Part shown: piece after piece, positions 7,975 through 16,806 of the stretch
Position numbering within the stretch: position 1 is the stretch's first letter
Layout: every line of letters starts with the position of its first letter
From: Bacteroidales bacterium
GTDB taxonomy: Bacteria; Bacteroidota; Bacteroidia; Bacteroidales; UBA7960
Assembly: GCA_007125585.1 (NCBI GenBank)
Contig: SLCY01000051.1
Coordinates: 1-39,749 of the forward strand
Direction: 5' to 3'
DNA: 39,749 nt
Program-made: the position numbers and the translations under genes
The notes under the pieces: generated by a model
What the model saw: the letters and a program-made list of their open reading frames with translations, nothing else
Databases searched by the model: none
What the model was told of the DNA's origin: nothing

Positions 7975-10900
7975 TCAAAACTGTTTTTGACTATTCTTAT
8001 TGAGGTCTCCGGGGGTCTCACCAAAAACCTCCTTGTAGGAACGATAAAAATAAGTTCGATTGTTAAACCCTGTCATGTATATGATGTCCGATATGGAGTG
8101 CACATCTTCCGCGATCATCTGCCGGGCCATTTTTAGTCTGAAGTTCTTAATCAGAGCGTGTGGCGTAAGTCCCGTCAGGGCCTTGATTTTCCTGTATAAC
8201 TGCGGTTTGCTGAAGGCAAGGTGGGAAGCCAGCTGCCCTGCATCCAGGGTTTCATCCTGATAGTTGGACTCTATGAAGGCAACGCATTTTTCCAGCAACT
8301 CCCTGTCGCGCGGTGAGATGGTTTGTTGAAGGTCATAGGAGGGAGTACCGAAATTCGCTTTAAAGTATTCGGCGACCTGCTCGCGCGCCTTCAACAACCT
8401 TTCAATCCGAACAAAAAGATGTCTGGGGTGAAAAGGTTTCGGGATATAGGAGTCTGCCCCCATTTCCAGGCCCTCTATCCGGTTTTCGATCTCTGTCCTT
8501 GCAGTCAGCAAAATTACCGGAATATGGCTGGTAAGATGGTCGGACTTAATGGTCCTGCACAGGCTTAAACCATCAATTTCAGGCATCACGATATCACTCA
8601 CCACAACATCAACCTTTGTGTTCTGAATTTGCTTCAGTGCCTGTTCTCCATCCGGCACAACAGTCACATCATATTGTTCCGAAAGCAGGTTCAACAGCAA
8701 ATTGGATAGCTCCGAATCATCTTCTGCCACCAAGATTCTGTATTTTTTTGGGGTAGTCCACAAATCGGGCCGGCTATTGGCCTTTTTTCTTTGTTCGCCC
8801 CTGGTTGAAATTAGTGCTTCCGCCAGCATCTCGGACAAATTATTCTGTGTGAGCAGTTCTGCTTCATCTTGTTGTGATATATTGCCTGGTTCAGCTGCAT
8901 TGTACGGAAGGGTGATCACAAAGGTGCTGCCCTCACCTGTTTTGCTTTTTACGCTGATGGCCCCGCCAAGCAATTCCACAAGACTCTTTGCATAGGCCAA
9001 GCCTATCCCGATCCCTTTGAAAGAAACCATATTTTTTTGCACCCCGGGCTCTTGCTGGTAATAGCTGTCAAAGATGTATGGCAGCACATCTTCAGGGATT
9101 CCCACGCCGGTATCCACAACCTCCAGAATGACCTTATCCTCCTTTTGATACAGCATTAGCTTGATAATCCCACCCGGTGGTGTATATTTGATGGCATTGC
9201 TCAGCAGGTTAAGCAAGATCTTTTCCAGCTTTCCCTGGTCCAGAAAAACCCACAGTTCATCATGGTCAGGTTCAAAGCTCAATTCGAGTTCATTTTGCTG
9301 GACGAAATGGGTAAATATCTGTACGATGTTATTCAGGGTGGTTACCAGCTCTGTTTTCTTGCTGATGATTTTTTCCCTTCCGGTATCAATTTTCCGAAAT
9401 TCCAGTATTTCCTGGACAAGCCGCTGCATCCTCCGGGAGTTCTGATAAATGGTTGTGACCAGGGAGGATGACTCCCCGGGTTTCTTGTTCGGGTTTAACA
9501 AGCTGGCAGCAGAGGCAAAAATAAGGGTAAGCGGAGTGCCGAATTCGTGGGCCAGGTTGGTAAAAAACTGCAGTTTGTACTGGTGGAGCTCTTTTTCCTT
9601 TTGCCGCTGCATCCGCTCCATGGCTTGCTGTTGTTTTCTTTGTATCCTGCGGGACTGATAGCGATAGATGGCATATAGGGTCAGGACAAGCCCAATCGTA
9701 TAGAGGACATACGCCGGCCAGGTTCTCCAGAAAGGTGGGAGTATGATGATGGCAAGCTCCTTCACCTCGTCCGACCACAGGCCGTCCTCGTTCGTGGCAC
9801 GCACCATCAGCCTGTATTTGCCATCGGGAACGTTCGTAAAAGAGGCCTCCCGTTGATTGCCCACACGGATCCAGTCGGTATTGAAATGCTCGAGCTTGTA
9901 CTCAAACAGGCTCTTTTCGGGGTTAACGAAGTTGAGTGCCGTAAATTCTATGTCAAAGAAGTTCTGGTGGTGCCGGAGGACGATCCTGTCGAGCTCATTG
10001 ATATTTTTCGCCAGGATACCGGTGGTGTCGCCGGGAATAATAAGGGTGTTGTACACTCTAAGTCCTGTGAACAGCAGCGGTGGCAGGCGGTCCGACACAA
10101 TGATCTCCTCCGGATGGAACCAGTCGAGTCCGTTGATACCGCCAAAATAGAACCGTTCGGTTTTCTGCCCTATTGCCGCAGCACCGTCGGCATATTCGTT
10201 GCTTTGCAGTCCGTCGGCATGGTTGAAGTTGACAAACTGCCCCGTTTGGGTGTTCAGCTTGCTCAGCCCTTTGTTGGTGCTCACCCACACCTTTCCCTGC
10301 CGGTCCTGGAGGATGGCATGGATCGTGTTGTTGGGTAGTCCGTCGTGCGTGGTGTAATGGCTGAACGAATAGGGTTTATGCCGGATGTCCACCCGGTTGA
10401 GTCCCCCGCTTGTCCCCACCCATACTATGTTGTCTTTACCCATATAGAGGCTGAGCACATCATCGTCGTTCAGCCCTTCTTCTGAAGCATCCGCCAGGCT
10501 GTAGTTCTCCAGTTCCCCCGACAGGGTATTCATCCGGTAGATGCCACCACCGCGGGTGCCCAGCCACAGTACGTTGGGTTTCTCCTCTACGATCGAATAT
10601 ACAATATTGCTGCGCAACATATCGTCCGGACCGGCTCCGACGATATGGGTGTGGTCAAGCAGTCTGTAGCCCTCCCCGGTCCTTTCAATATCCAGGCCCA
10701 TAACGCCATACCCGCTGGTTGCAAGCCAGACCGTGCCGAACATGTCGACACAAATGTCGTACACCGATCCGAATTCCAGATCTTCCCCTCCTTCAAGATC
10801 GCGCGGGAAATGGAAAAATCTTCCCGACGACCGGTCAAAAATATCTATCCCCCTGCCGTCGTGTCCAATCCAAAGGATCTCATGGTGATCCTCCGCAACC

Positions 10901-12138
10901 GACAATACGGCGTCGTTTGTCAGGCCGTTGGCGGTCGTATAGTAGCGTGTCGGACCCTCTGCGCTGGGGATGTAGTTCAACCCCGCACCCCGGGTCCCCA
11001 CCCACAGGTTGCCGCGGGAGTCTTCATAAATGGCACGTACGATCTGATGGTTCAATTGCCGCTTTTCCGCAGCCCCCCTGCTTATTTGAAAGAACGGTTT
11101 GGGGTTGAGCAACGTTCTGAAAACCCCTTCGCCGTCGGTACCGACCCAGAGAATATCATCGGGCGTCTCAAATAACGACCATATCTTCACTTTCTTGTCT
11201 GCCAGCGCAGGTATCATTTGCATCACCGGCTGCAGTGCAAACCCGTCACCGGCAACCATCCGGAAAACATTCCCGTCGTCGGTACCAAGCCAGTATTGCG
11301 TATGGTCGGCCGACCTGTTGAGCGCCGTGACACGGAAGCTCCAGTCGCCCAGATGCAACACCTCCGATGTCTTTGTATGGAGGTCGACGATCACCAACCC
11401 ACCCTCCAGCATACTGAAAAAAAGATAGTCCCTCTCCCCGGCAGAACAAAACCAGCTGGTCTTGACACGCATGGTGCCCAGCACAGGGTTTATATCCATC
11501 AGGTCATAGGAACGTGGGGGTCCTTCCGGATAAGGAACATGGAACAGGGAGTCCTCCGTTAGCAAGAACAACCCGTTATCGCGGACAAAAAAATCTTCTG
11601 TCCGCCTGACCGTTTCACCGGTAATCCCCTCCGGCGATACGGCTGCAAACTCTTTTTGCCCCTGATCGTAACGAAACAGGCCCATTCCACGGGCCAACGC
11701 CCACACATCGCCATCGGGACAAGCCACAGCTCTCAGGCTGTGTTCCCTGAGCGCCAGCTCAGGATATTCACCAAACCAGCTGGTGAAACTTCCCGTATGC
11801 CGGGAGTACTTATTGATCCCTTTCTCTGTTACTACCCACAAGTTGCCCCCTCCATCCTCAAACAATTGACGGATAATATTACTGCTGATGGCCTGATCGT
11901 CATAAAAGTCGGGATGAAACGTCTTTATCTGGTTGCCGTCAAAGCGATTCAGCCCATCCCAGGTACCAAACCACATAAACCCGTCAGAATCACGGTAAAT
12001 ACTGTTCACGGCACTGTTGGAAAGCCCATCCTCGTTGGTTATGACGGTCGACCGCCAGACCCGGTCCGCCGTTGCGTGCACCACCCCATGAAAAGGCAAC
12101 CACAATGCCCCAAAAAGCACGATCAGCTTTGCTGGCAT
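7975..12138 (-). CDS. Hybrid two-component system regulator (HTCS): propeller sensor, kinase, receiver, AraC domain
   Basis: From ATG 12138 (1387 residues) the order is: signal peptide (1-22); two-propeller reg_prop sensor (about 30-730; blades such as GFMWFGTWDGLNRFDG and NLWVGTRGAGLNYI); Y_Y_Y domain (about 735-797); transmembrane helix (about 802-828); HisKA with phospho-acceptor His864 (NLAHEFGTPLTLI); HATPase (about 956-1080; N-box LLNLLSNAIKY, G-boxes DTGVGIP and GIGIGLAYA); receiver (about 1131-1250; acceptor Asp1182 in VVSDIVMPEIDG); and AraC HTH (about 1282-1384). Single-chain HTCS proteins sense oligosaccharides in the periplasm and activate adjacent SusCD loci, so the divergent locus at 12.4-25.7 kb is the expected regulon. 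ATG 12219 and 12204 are in frame, but a -7-like element at 12209-12216 and the better signal peptide favour 12138. The H-box has Gly where HE(L/F)RTPL normally has Arg. Confidence 0.93.
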   Translation of the reverse strand: MPAKLIVLFGALWLPFHGVVHATADRVWRSTVITNEDGLSNSAVNSIYRDSDGFMWFGTWDGLNRFDGNQIKTFHPDFYDDQAISSNIIRQLFEDGGGNLWVVTEKGINKYSRHTGSFTSWFGEYPELALREHSLRAVACPDGDVWALARGMGLFRYDQGQKEFAAVSPEGITGETVRRTEDFFVRDNGLFLLTEDSLFHVPYPEGPPRSYDLMDINPVLGTMRVKTSWFCSAGERDYLFFSMLEGGLVIVDLHTKTSEVLHLGDWSFRVTALNRSADHTQYWLGTDDGNVFRMVAGDGFALQPVMQMIPALADKKVKIWSLFETPDDILWVGTDGEGVFRTLLNPKPFFQISRGAAEKRQLNHQIVRAIYEDSRGNLWVGTRGAGLNYIPSAEGPTRYYTTANGLTNDAVLSVAEDHHEILWIGHDGRGIDIFDRSSGRFFHFPRDLEGGEDLEFGSVYDICVDMFGTVWLATSGYGVMGLDIERTGEGYRLLDHTHIVGAGPDDMLRSNIVYSIVEEKPNVLWLGTRGGGIYRMNTLSGELENYSLADASEEGLNDDDVLSLYMGKDNIVWVGTSGGLNRVDIRHKPYSFSHYTTHDGLPNNTIHAILQDRQGKVWVSTNKGLSKLNTQTGQFVNFNHADGLQSNEYADGAAAIGQKTERFYFGGINGLDWFHPEEIIVSDRLPPLLFTGLRVYNTLIIPGDTTGILAKNINELDRIVLRHHQNFFDIEFTALNFVNPEKSLFEYKLEHFNTDWIRVGNQREASFTNVPDGKYRLMVRATNEDGLWSDEVKELAIIILPPFWRTWPAYVLYTIGLVLTLYAIYRYQSRRIQRKQQQAMERMQRQKEKELHQYKLQFFTNLAHEFGTPLTLIFASAASLLNPNKKPGESSSLVTTIYQNSRRMQRLVQEILEFRKIDTGREKIISKKTELVTTLNNIVQIFTHFVQQNELELSFEPDHDELWVFLDQGKLEKILLNLLSNAIKYTPPGGIIKLMLYQKEDKVILEVVDTGVGIPEDVLPYIFDSYYQQEPGVQKNMVSFKGIGIGLAYAKSLVELLGGAISVKSKTGEGSTFVITLPYNAAEPGNISQQDEAELLTQNNLSEMLAEALISTRGEQRKKANSRPDLWTTPKKYRILVAEDDSELSNLLLNLLSEQYDVTVVPDGEQALKQIQNTKVDVVVSDIVMPEIDGLSLCRTIKSDHLTSHIPVILLTARTEIENRIEGLEMGADSYIPKPFHPRHLFVRIERLLKAREQVAEYFKANFGTPSYDLQQTISPRDRELLEKCVAFIESNYQDETLDAGQLASHLAFSKPQLYRKIKALTGLTPHALIKNFRLKMARQMIAEDVHSISDIIYMTGFNNRTYFYRSYKEVFGETPGDLNKNSQKQF

Positions 12139-12208
12139 GGAACGACGGAATATCCGGCAAAAAGTCCAAACATTTCCGTGTTTTTCACCATTTTTATGGT
12201 TCATACTG

Positions 12209-12232
12209 TAAAGATACATGAAATTATTTCAT
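12209..12232 (-). promoter_or_regulatory. Possible HTCS promoter with perfect 7-1-7 dyad
   Basis: On the minus strand TATCTTTA (complement of 12209-12216) fits seven of eight positions of the Bacteroidota -7 box, but no clear -33 TTTG precedes it. Immediately upstream is a perfect inverted repeat, ATGAAAT-T-ATTTCAT (12218-12232), positioned where a regulator could bind. If used, transcription would start near 12203 and leave a 65-base leader before ATG 12138. Confidence 0.35.
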
Positions 12233-12286
12233 ACAGGAATCCGGACTGTCGAACAATGAAAGCAGCAGCGATATCTTTTTGAGCCC

Positions 12287-12321
12287 TTTAAGCGGTTTTG
12301 ATAACAGGGTACATAGATTTG
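12287..12321 (+). promoter_or_regulatory. Promoter and putative HTCS-responsive element ahead of the polysaccharide locus
   Basis: TAGATTTG at 12314-12321 is a perfect -7 box. A weak -33 (TTTA, 12287-12290) sits 23 bases upstream. Between them are TTTTGATAA (12296-12304) and GTACAT (12309-12314, overlapping the -7 box). The same words with the same overall spacing recur at 15567-15601. The start codon of the first locus gene is about 70 bases downstream. Binding by the divergent HTCS is inference. Confidence 0.5.
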
Positions 12322-12391
12322 CGACCATGGTTTACACCCGTGTACGTATTGTTGCTTACTTTCGACCATAAACCAAAATCCAGCACAACCC

Positions 12392-15300
12392 ATGAGAAAA
12401 ACCACCGCTTTGGTTCTTTTTTCCTTTTTCTGTCTGCTGCCTGCTTTTCCCGTTTCGTCGCAGCAGATCACCATTCCCCGTATCAACTCCATGCCCGACC
12501 TGCCTTCACCCTATGTGATGCGCGACTGGACGGACGTTGCCCATACTTACGATTCGCTTGTCTTTGACAAGGGACTGGAGGGTCAATACCTGCCCCTGCT
12601 CTTCTTCCGCGACCAGTCGGTAAATTATCCCGGCCATCCCAGTTTTGGCCTCCATACGGCGGTAGGCACAGTATACCCTGCATCAGGCGAGGCCATCAAT
12701 GTGATCCCCGCCGTGGTAGGGGCCACGCTGGCAGGTATCGACAAGTCGGACCAGTTCGATGAGAATTGGGCATCCATGGTGCGGGAATTTTTCAACCGGC
12801 GACCGGAGGAGAACATCTACCTGAACCATCCGGTTACCAGCTCCGGCCACGACTGGTGGTACGAGACCATGCCCAACATTTTTTACATGCAGGCACGGTA
12901 CCTGTATCCGGATATTGCTGTCTTTGACGAGCAGCTGCCCGTTATGGCTTCGCAGTGGGAGCGTGCCCTGCGTGCCATGGGGGCGTCCGATACGCCCTGG
13001 ACAGTCCCGTACATGAACTACAGGGCATGGAACATGTCGCAGATGGAACCTCTCGACAGCGGGGTGCGGCAACCCGAAGCAGCGGGGGCATTGGCCTGGA
13101 TCCTGTATAATGCCTATGTGGAGACTGGCGACATGATCTACCTGAGGGGTGCGGAATGGGCCATGGAGTTCCTCAACGGGTGGGAAGAGAACCCGTCGTA
13201 TGAGCTCCAGCTGCCCTACGGTGTCTACACGGCAGCCCGCATGAACGCCGAGCTGCATACCGGCTATGACATTGAAAAGATGGTCAACTGGTGTTTCGAC
13301 AGGGGCCCCTTACGGGGATGGGGTGCCATCAGCGGCAACTGGGGAGGCTACGACTGCCATGGACTCATCGGCGAAGCCAACGATCAGGGGAACGATTACG
13401 CTTTTATGATGAACGGCTACCAGCAGGCTGCAGCGCTCGTCCCCATGGTCCGCTATGACCACCGTTTCGCCCGGGCCATCGCCAAGTGGGTGTTGAACAT
13501 GGCCAGCGCGTCCAGGCTCTTTTACTCCCAGTACCTCCCCGACACCATGCAGGACAACGCCGAATGGTCACAAGCCTACGACCCCGGCTCGGTCATCGGT
13601 TACGAGGCGCTGCGCGAAGTGAAGCACGGACACAGCCCCTTTGCCACGGGCGATGCCATCGACGGGGGATGGGCCCATACCAACCTGATGCTGTACGGGT
13701 CCTCGCACGTGGGCTACATGGCGGGCATCATCAACACCACCAACATGGAAGGGATCCTGCAACTCGATCTGCTGGCAACCGACTTCTACCGCGACGATGC
13801 CTATCCCACCTTCCTGTACTTCAATCCGCACGACCAGCATCATCCCGTCGACCATGCCCTTCCCGAAGGGGTTTTCCGGGTGTACGACGTCATTGGCAAA
13901 GAGTGGGTGCACACCAATGCGTCGGGACACTTAAGCCTGACATTACCCCCCGGCGATGTGGTGATGCCGGTGATCGTCCCCCACGATGCCGATATTTCAC
14001 AAGAAGGGCGGAGGACCCTTGCCAACGGGGTGATTATCGACTATGACAACGGCCAGGCGACCGGTGCATTGCCTCCGCGCATCCAGTCGCTTGCCGTGCA
14101 AGACAGCATCATCGTTACCGGAAGCACCACCGACGTATACTGTACCGCAACAAGTCCCGACGGGACAGACATTGAATACCTGTGGTTTATCGACGGAGAT
14201 GCCGTGGAAGGGGACAGCCGGATCACTTTTTCCGCCCCTGACGAGGAAGGGGAGCACACCATCTCGTGCAAGGTGCTTAGCAGCAACGGGTTGTCTGACT
14301 CACTCGCCGTTGTGGTGCAAGTAAGCGAGAAGATCCCCGTGCCTCCCGCGATCGTTTCCCTGGAAGCGGAAAAACGCAAGCTGCGGCCGGGAGAGACAAC
14401 ACAGATCGTGTGTGTTGCAGAAGACCACTACGACGCCCCCCTTGGGTACGAATGGATTGCCGATAGCGGCACCATCTCCGGTGAAGGGGAAAGCGTTACC
14501 TTTATCGCACCGGCAGAACCCGGCAACCCGCAGGTACAGTGCCGGGTCACCAACCCCGACGGACTCTGCGACGAAGCAGTCCTCCGGATGATGGTGCGCG
14601 ACTACCCGGACGACATGGACAGGGATCCCGTGGCATACTATCCGCTCAGGGGAAACACGCGCGACTACGGTGGTAACGGGCTGGACGGGACAGCAGGCGG
14701 AGGACTGTCATATACCGTTGACATGGCCGGGAGGCCGGACCATGCCGCCTGGTTCAACGGCACATCTGCTTTCGTGCACATGCCGGACGATGAAAGGTTG
14801 AACTTCTCCGACGCCATCTCTGTTGCGGCTTTTATTCAGGTCGACGAGCACCTTCCCCGTGAGCAACACCCCATATCGCACGGTAGCTGGCAGAGCAGGT
14901 ACAAGGTGTCGGTAGGCAGCAACCACCTGCGGTTTACCCTGAACACCAGCGCCGGGATCACCGACCTCGACACCGAATCGCCACTGGAAGAAGGTCGCTG
15001 GTACCATATGGCCGTCGTATACGACGGGAACGACATGGAGCTGTGGATCGACGGAAAACTGGACGCTTTCACCGCCCATACCGGAGAGATCAACCAGTCG
15101 CCGCACCCACTGGCGTTCGGGCAAAACCTCCCGGGTAACAACGACTACAACTTCAGGGGGGCAATGGCGATGGTCCATATCTATGATCATGCCCTCACGC
15201 CGGAAATGATCAGCGACGAGCTGGCAGTCAGCCTGCCCGGACCGGATACGCAGTACCGCGCCGGAATGACAGTCTATCCAAACCCGGTTTCCGGCGGCTA

Positions 15301-15517
15301 CCTGGTTGCGCGTACTGACCTTCCTCTGGAAGGCCGCGCCACCTATACCCTGTTCAACGCATTCGGACAACCCATCGCATCGGGTGCTGCAACGGCCGGC
15401 GGAGGGATAAACACACTGGCCATCCAGCTGGGCCCCGGTATCACCAATGGGTTATACCTGCTACGGATCGTAACGAAAGAACAAACCTACGTCGAACCCA
15501 TCATCGTGTCGCGATGA
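12392..15517 (+). CDS. T9SS-secreted putative carbohydrate-active enzyme of unassigned family, with Ig-like and LamG domains
   Basis: The product has 1041 residues: signal peptide (1-23); a catalytic-type region (about 24-548) rich in aromatic residues and helices, suggesting an alpha/alpha barrel; two PKD/Ig-like repeats (about 556-646 and 650-737); a LamG jellyroll domain (about 744-930); and a T9SS type A sorting domain (about 957-1041, starting MTVYPNPVSGG). It is therefore secreted and surface-anchored through the type IX system. I do not recognise the catalytic region as a named glycosidase or lyase family. It is clearly paralogous to the lipoprotein at 18127-19854. Residues shared by both include Glu100 (GEAIN), Asp154 (HDWWY), Asp321 and His323 (GGYDCHG), His439 (YGSSHVG) and Asp469 (DDAYPT), which are candidate active-site residues. 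Its position first in a SusCD locus suggests the initial attack on an extracellular glycan. A non-hydrolytic role, such as lyase or binding protein, cannot be excluded. Confidence 0.85.
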   Translation: MRKTTALVLFSFFCLLPAFPVSSQQITIPRINSMPDLPSPYVMRDWTDVAHTYDSLVFDKGLEGQYLPLLFFRDQSVNYPGHPSFGLHTAVGTVYPASGEAINVIPAVVGATLAGIDKSDQFDENWASMVREFFNRRPEENIYLNHPVTSSGHDWWYETMPNIFYMQARYLYPDIAVFDEQLPVMASQWERALRAMGASDTPWTVPYMNYRAWNMSQMEPLDSGVRQPEAAGALAWILYNAYVETGDMIYLRGAEWAMEFLNGWEENPSYELQLPYGVYTAARMNAELHTGYDIEKMVNWCFDRGPLRGWGAISGNWGGYDCHGLIGEANDQGNDYAFMMNGYQQAAALVPMVRYDHRFARAIAKWVLNMASASRLFYSQYLPDTMQDNAEWSQAYDPGSVIGYEALREVKHGHSPFATGDAIDGGWAHTNLMLYGSSHVGYMAGIINTTNMEGILQLDLLATDFYRDDAYPTFLYFNPHDQHHPVDHALPEGVFRVYDVIGKEWVHTNASGHLSLTLPPGDVVMPVIVPHDADISQEGRRTLANGVIIDYDNGQATGALPPRIQSLAVQDSIIVTGSTTDVYCTATSPDGTDIEYLWFIDGDAVEGDSRITFSAPDEEGEHTISCKVLSSNGLSDSLAVVVQVSEKIPVPPAIVSLEAEKRKLRPGETTQIVCVAEDHYDAPLGYEWIADSGTISGEGESVTFIAPAEPGNPQVQCRVTNPDGLCDEAVLRMMVRDYPDDMDRDPVAYYPLRGNTRDYGGNGLDGTAGGGLSYTVDMAGRPDHAAWFNGTSAFVHMPDDERLNFSDAISVAAFIQVDEHLPREQHPISHGSWQSRYKVSVGSNHLRFTLNTSAGITDLDTESPLEEGRWYHMAVVYDGNDMELWIDGKLDAFTAHTGEINQSPHPLAFGQNLPGNNDYNFRGAMAMVHIYDHALTPEMISDELAVSLPGPDTQYRAGMTVYPNPVSGGYLVARTDLPLEGRATYTLFNAFGQPIASGAATAGGGINTLAIQLGPGITNGLYLLRIVTKEQTYVEPIIVSR

Positions 15518-15566
15518 GTGCCCCGGACACCCTTCATTGCCCCGGAAAAGAAAACCGTTATTCGTT

Positions 15567-15615
15567 TTTGGCCCATTTTGATAATATACTGTACATCTTT
15601 GCAACCCCTGTACAT
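15567..15615 (+). promoter_or_regulatory. Second promoter with the shared TTTTGATAA...GTACAT...TTTGC element
   Basis: A -33 TTTG (15567-15570) is followed after 23 bases by CATCTTTG (15594-15601), a near -7 box. Inside lie TTTTGATAA (15576-15584) and GTACAT (15591-15596). TTTTG and TTTGC are 22 bases apart, exactly as upstream of the 12392 gene. A second TGTACAT (15609-15615) follows 19 bases after the first (15590-15596), giving a direct repeat. The GH130 start codon is about 75 bases downstream. Confidence 0.45.
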
Positions 15616-15676
15616 AACACCAATACAGCTTCCCCTTATATTTGATGCCGTACAAGTGAAAAAATAAAAACAGGCA

Positions 15677-16726
15677 ATGATGGATCTCGGAAAACGGTTT
15701 GACAACAACCCCATACTCAGGCCCCGCGACATTCGACCCAGCATGGAGGGGATGCAGGTAGAATGCCTGCTGAATCCAGGGGCTTTTCGCCATGATGGCA
15801 AGATCTGGCTGCTTTGCAGGGTTGCAGAACGGACCCGGCAGGACCCAGGCACTATCAAGGTACCGGTATTCAACGACGAGGGCAAAACGGAAATACGTAC
15901 CTTCTCCAAAGACGACCCCCTGCTGGATGCATCCGACCCCCGTGTGATCGCATACGATGGCAAGAATTACCTGACCACGCTGTCGCACCTTCGCCTGGTA
16001 AGCAGCGAAGACGGGCGGTCTTTCAGGGAAGACCCCGCCTATCCTCCCATCACGGGCGAAGGGATGCTGGAGTCGTTCGGGATCGAGGACTGCCGCGTTA
16101 CCGAAATGGAGGACGGCTTTCACCTGACCTACACCAAAGTATCGGAGATCGCCGTAGGGGTCGGGTATATCTTTACGCGCGACTGGAAAGCCTATGAGCG
16201 GAGGGGCATGATCTTTCCGCCGCACAACAAGGACTGCGCCATATTTGAGAAAAAGATCAACGGCAAATACTATGCGCTACACCGGCCAAGTAGCCCGGAA
16301 CTGGGCGGCAACTATATCTGGATCGCTGAGTCGCCCGACCTGCTGCACTGGGGCAACCACCAATGCGTGGCGATAACACGCCCTGGCATGTGGGACAGCG
16401 CCCGGGTGGGGGCCGGTGCCGCACCCATCGAAACATCCGAAGGATGGCTCGAGATATACCACGGAGCCACCGCAGAGAACCGCTACTGCCTGGGGGCCCT
16501 GCTGCTCGATAAAAACGACCCGTCGAAAGTGCTCGCCCGAAGCCACGATCCGATCATGGAGCCGGTCATGGAATACGAAAAAACCGGATTCTTCGGGAAC
16601 GTGATCTTCACCAACGGACATATCGTCAATGGCGATACCACTACAATTTACTATGGAGCCAGCGACGAAGTGATCTGCGGCGCAGAATTGTCGATCAGCG
16701 ATATCCTCAAAAGCCTTGATATATAA
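15677..16726 (+). CDS. GH130-family glycoside phosphorylase or hydrolase (beta-mannoside type)
   Basis: The 349-residue cytoplasmic protein (no signal peptide) has the five-bladed propeller pattern of GH130 (PH1107-related). Marks are NNPILRPRD at the start, NPGAF, ASDPRVI, GIEDCRVT (139 region), HNKDCAIFEKKINGKYYAL with HRPSSP, MWDSARVGAGAAPI, GWLEIYHGA and the final YYGASDEVICGAELS. GH130 members are phosphorylases or hydrolases of beta-1,4- or beta-1,2-mannosides, so the locus probably targets a mannose-containing glycan. Phosphorolysis would yield mannose 1-phosphate. Asp138 is the likely general acid, and the family motif EDPR reads EDCR here. The next gene encodes an MFS transporter 80 bases downstream, which suits import of an oligosaccharide followed by intracellular cleavage. 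Start choice between the two adjacent Met codons is arbitrary. The subfamily, and hence phosphorylase versus hydrolase, is undecided. Confidence 0.85.
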   Translation: MMDLGKRFDNNPILRPRDIRPSMEGMQVECLLNPGAFRHDGKIWLLCRVAERTRQDPGTIKVPVFNDEGKTEIRTFSKDDPLLDASDPRVIAYDGKNYLTTLSHLRLVSSEDGRSFREDPAYPPITGEGMLESFGIEDCRVTEMEDGFHLTYTKVSEIAVGVGYIFTRDWKAYERRGMIFPPHNKDCAIFEKKINGKYYALHRPSSPELGGNYIWIAESPDLLHWGNHQCVAITRPGMWDSARVGAGAAPIETSEGWLEIYHGATAENRYCLGALLLDKNDPSKVLARSHDPIMEPVMEYEKTGFFGNVIFTNGHIVNGDTTTIYYGASDEVICGAELSISDILKSLDI

Positions 16727-16806
16727 CCGGCAGCAAAAAATGTTGCAGACACCACGAACAATAAAGAAGCAACAAAAGACACAACGTAAGAAATAAACTG
16801 ATAGGA

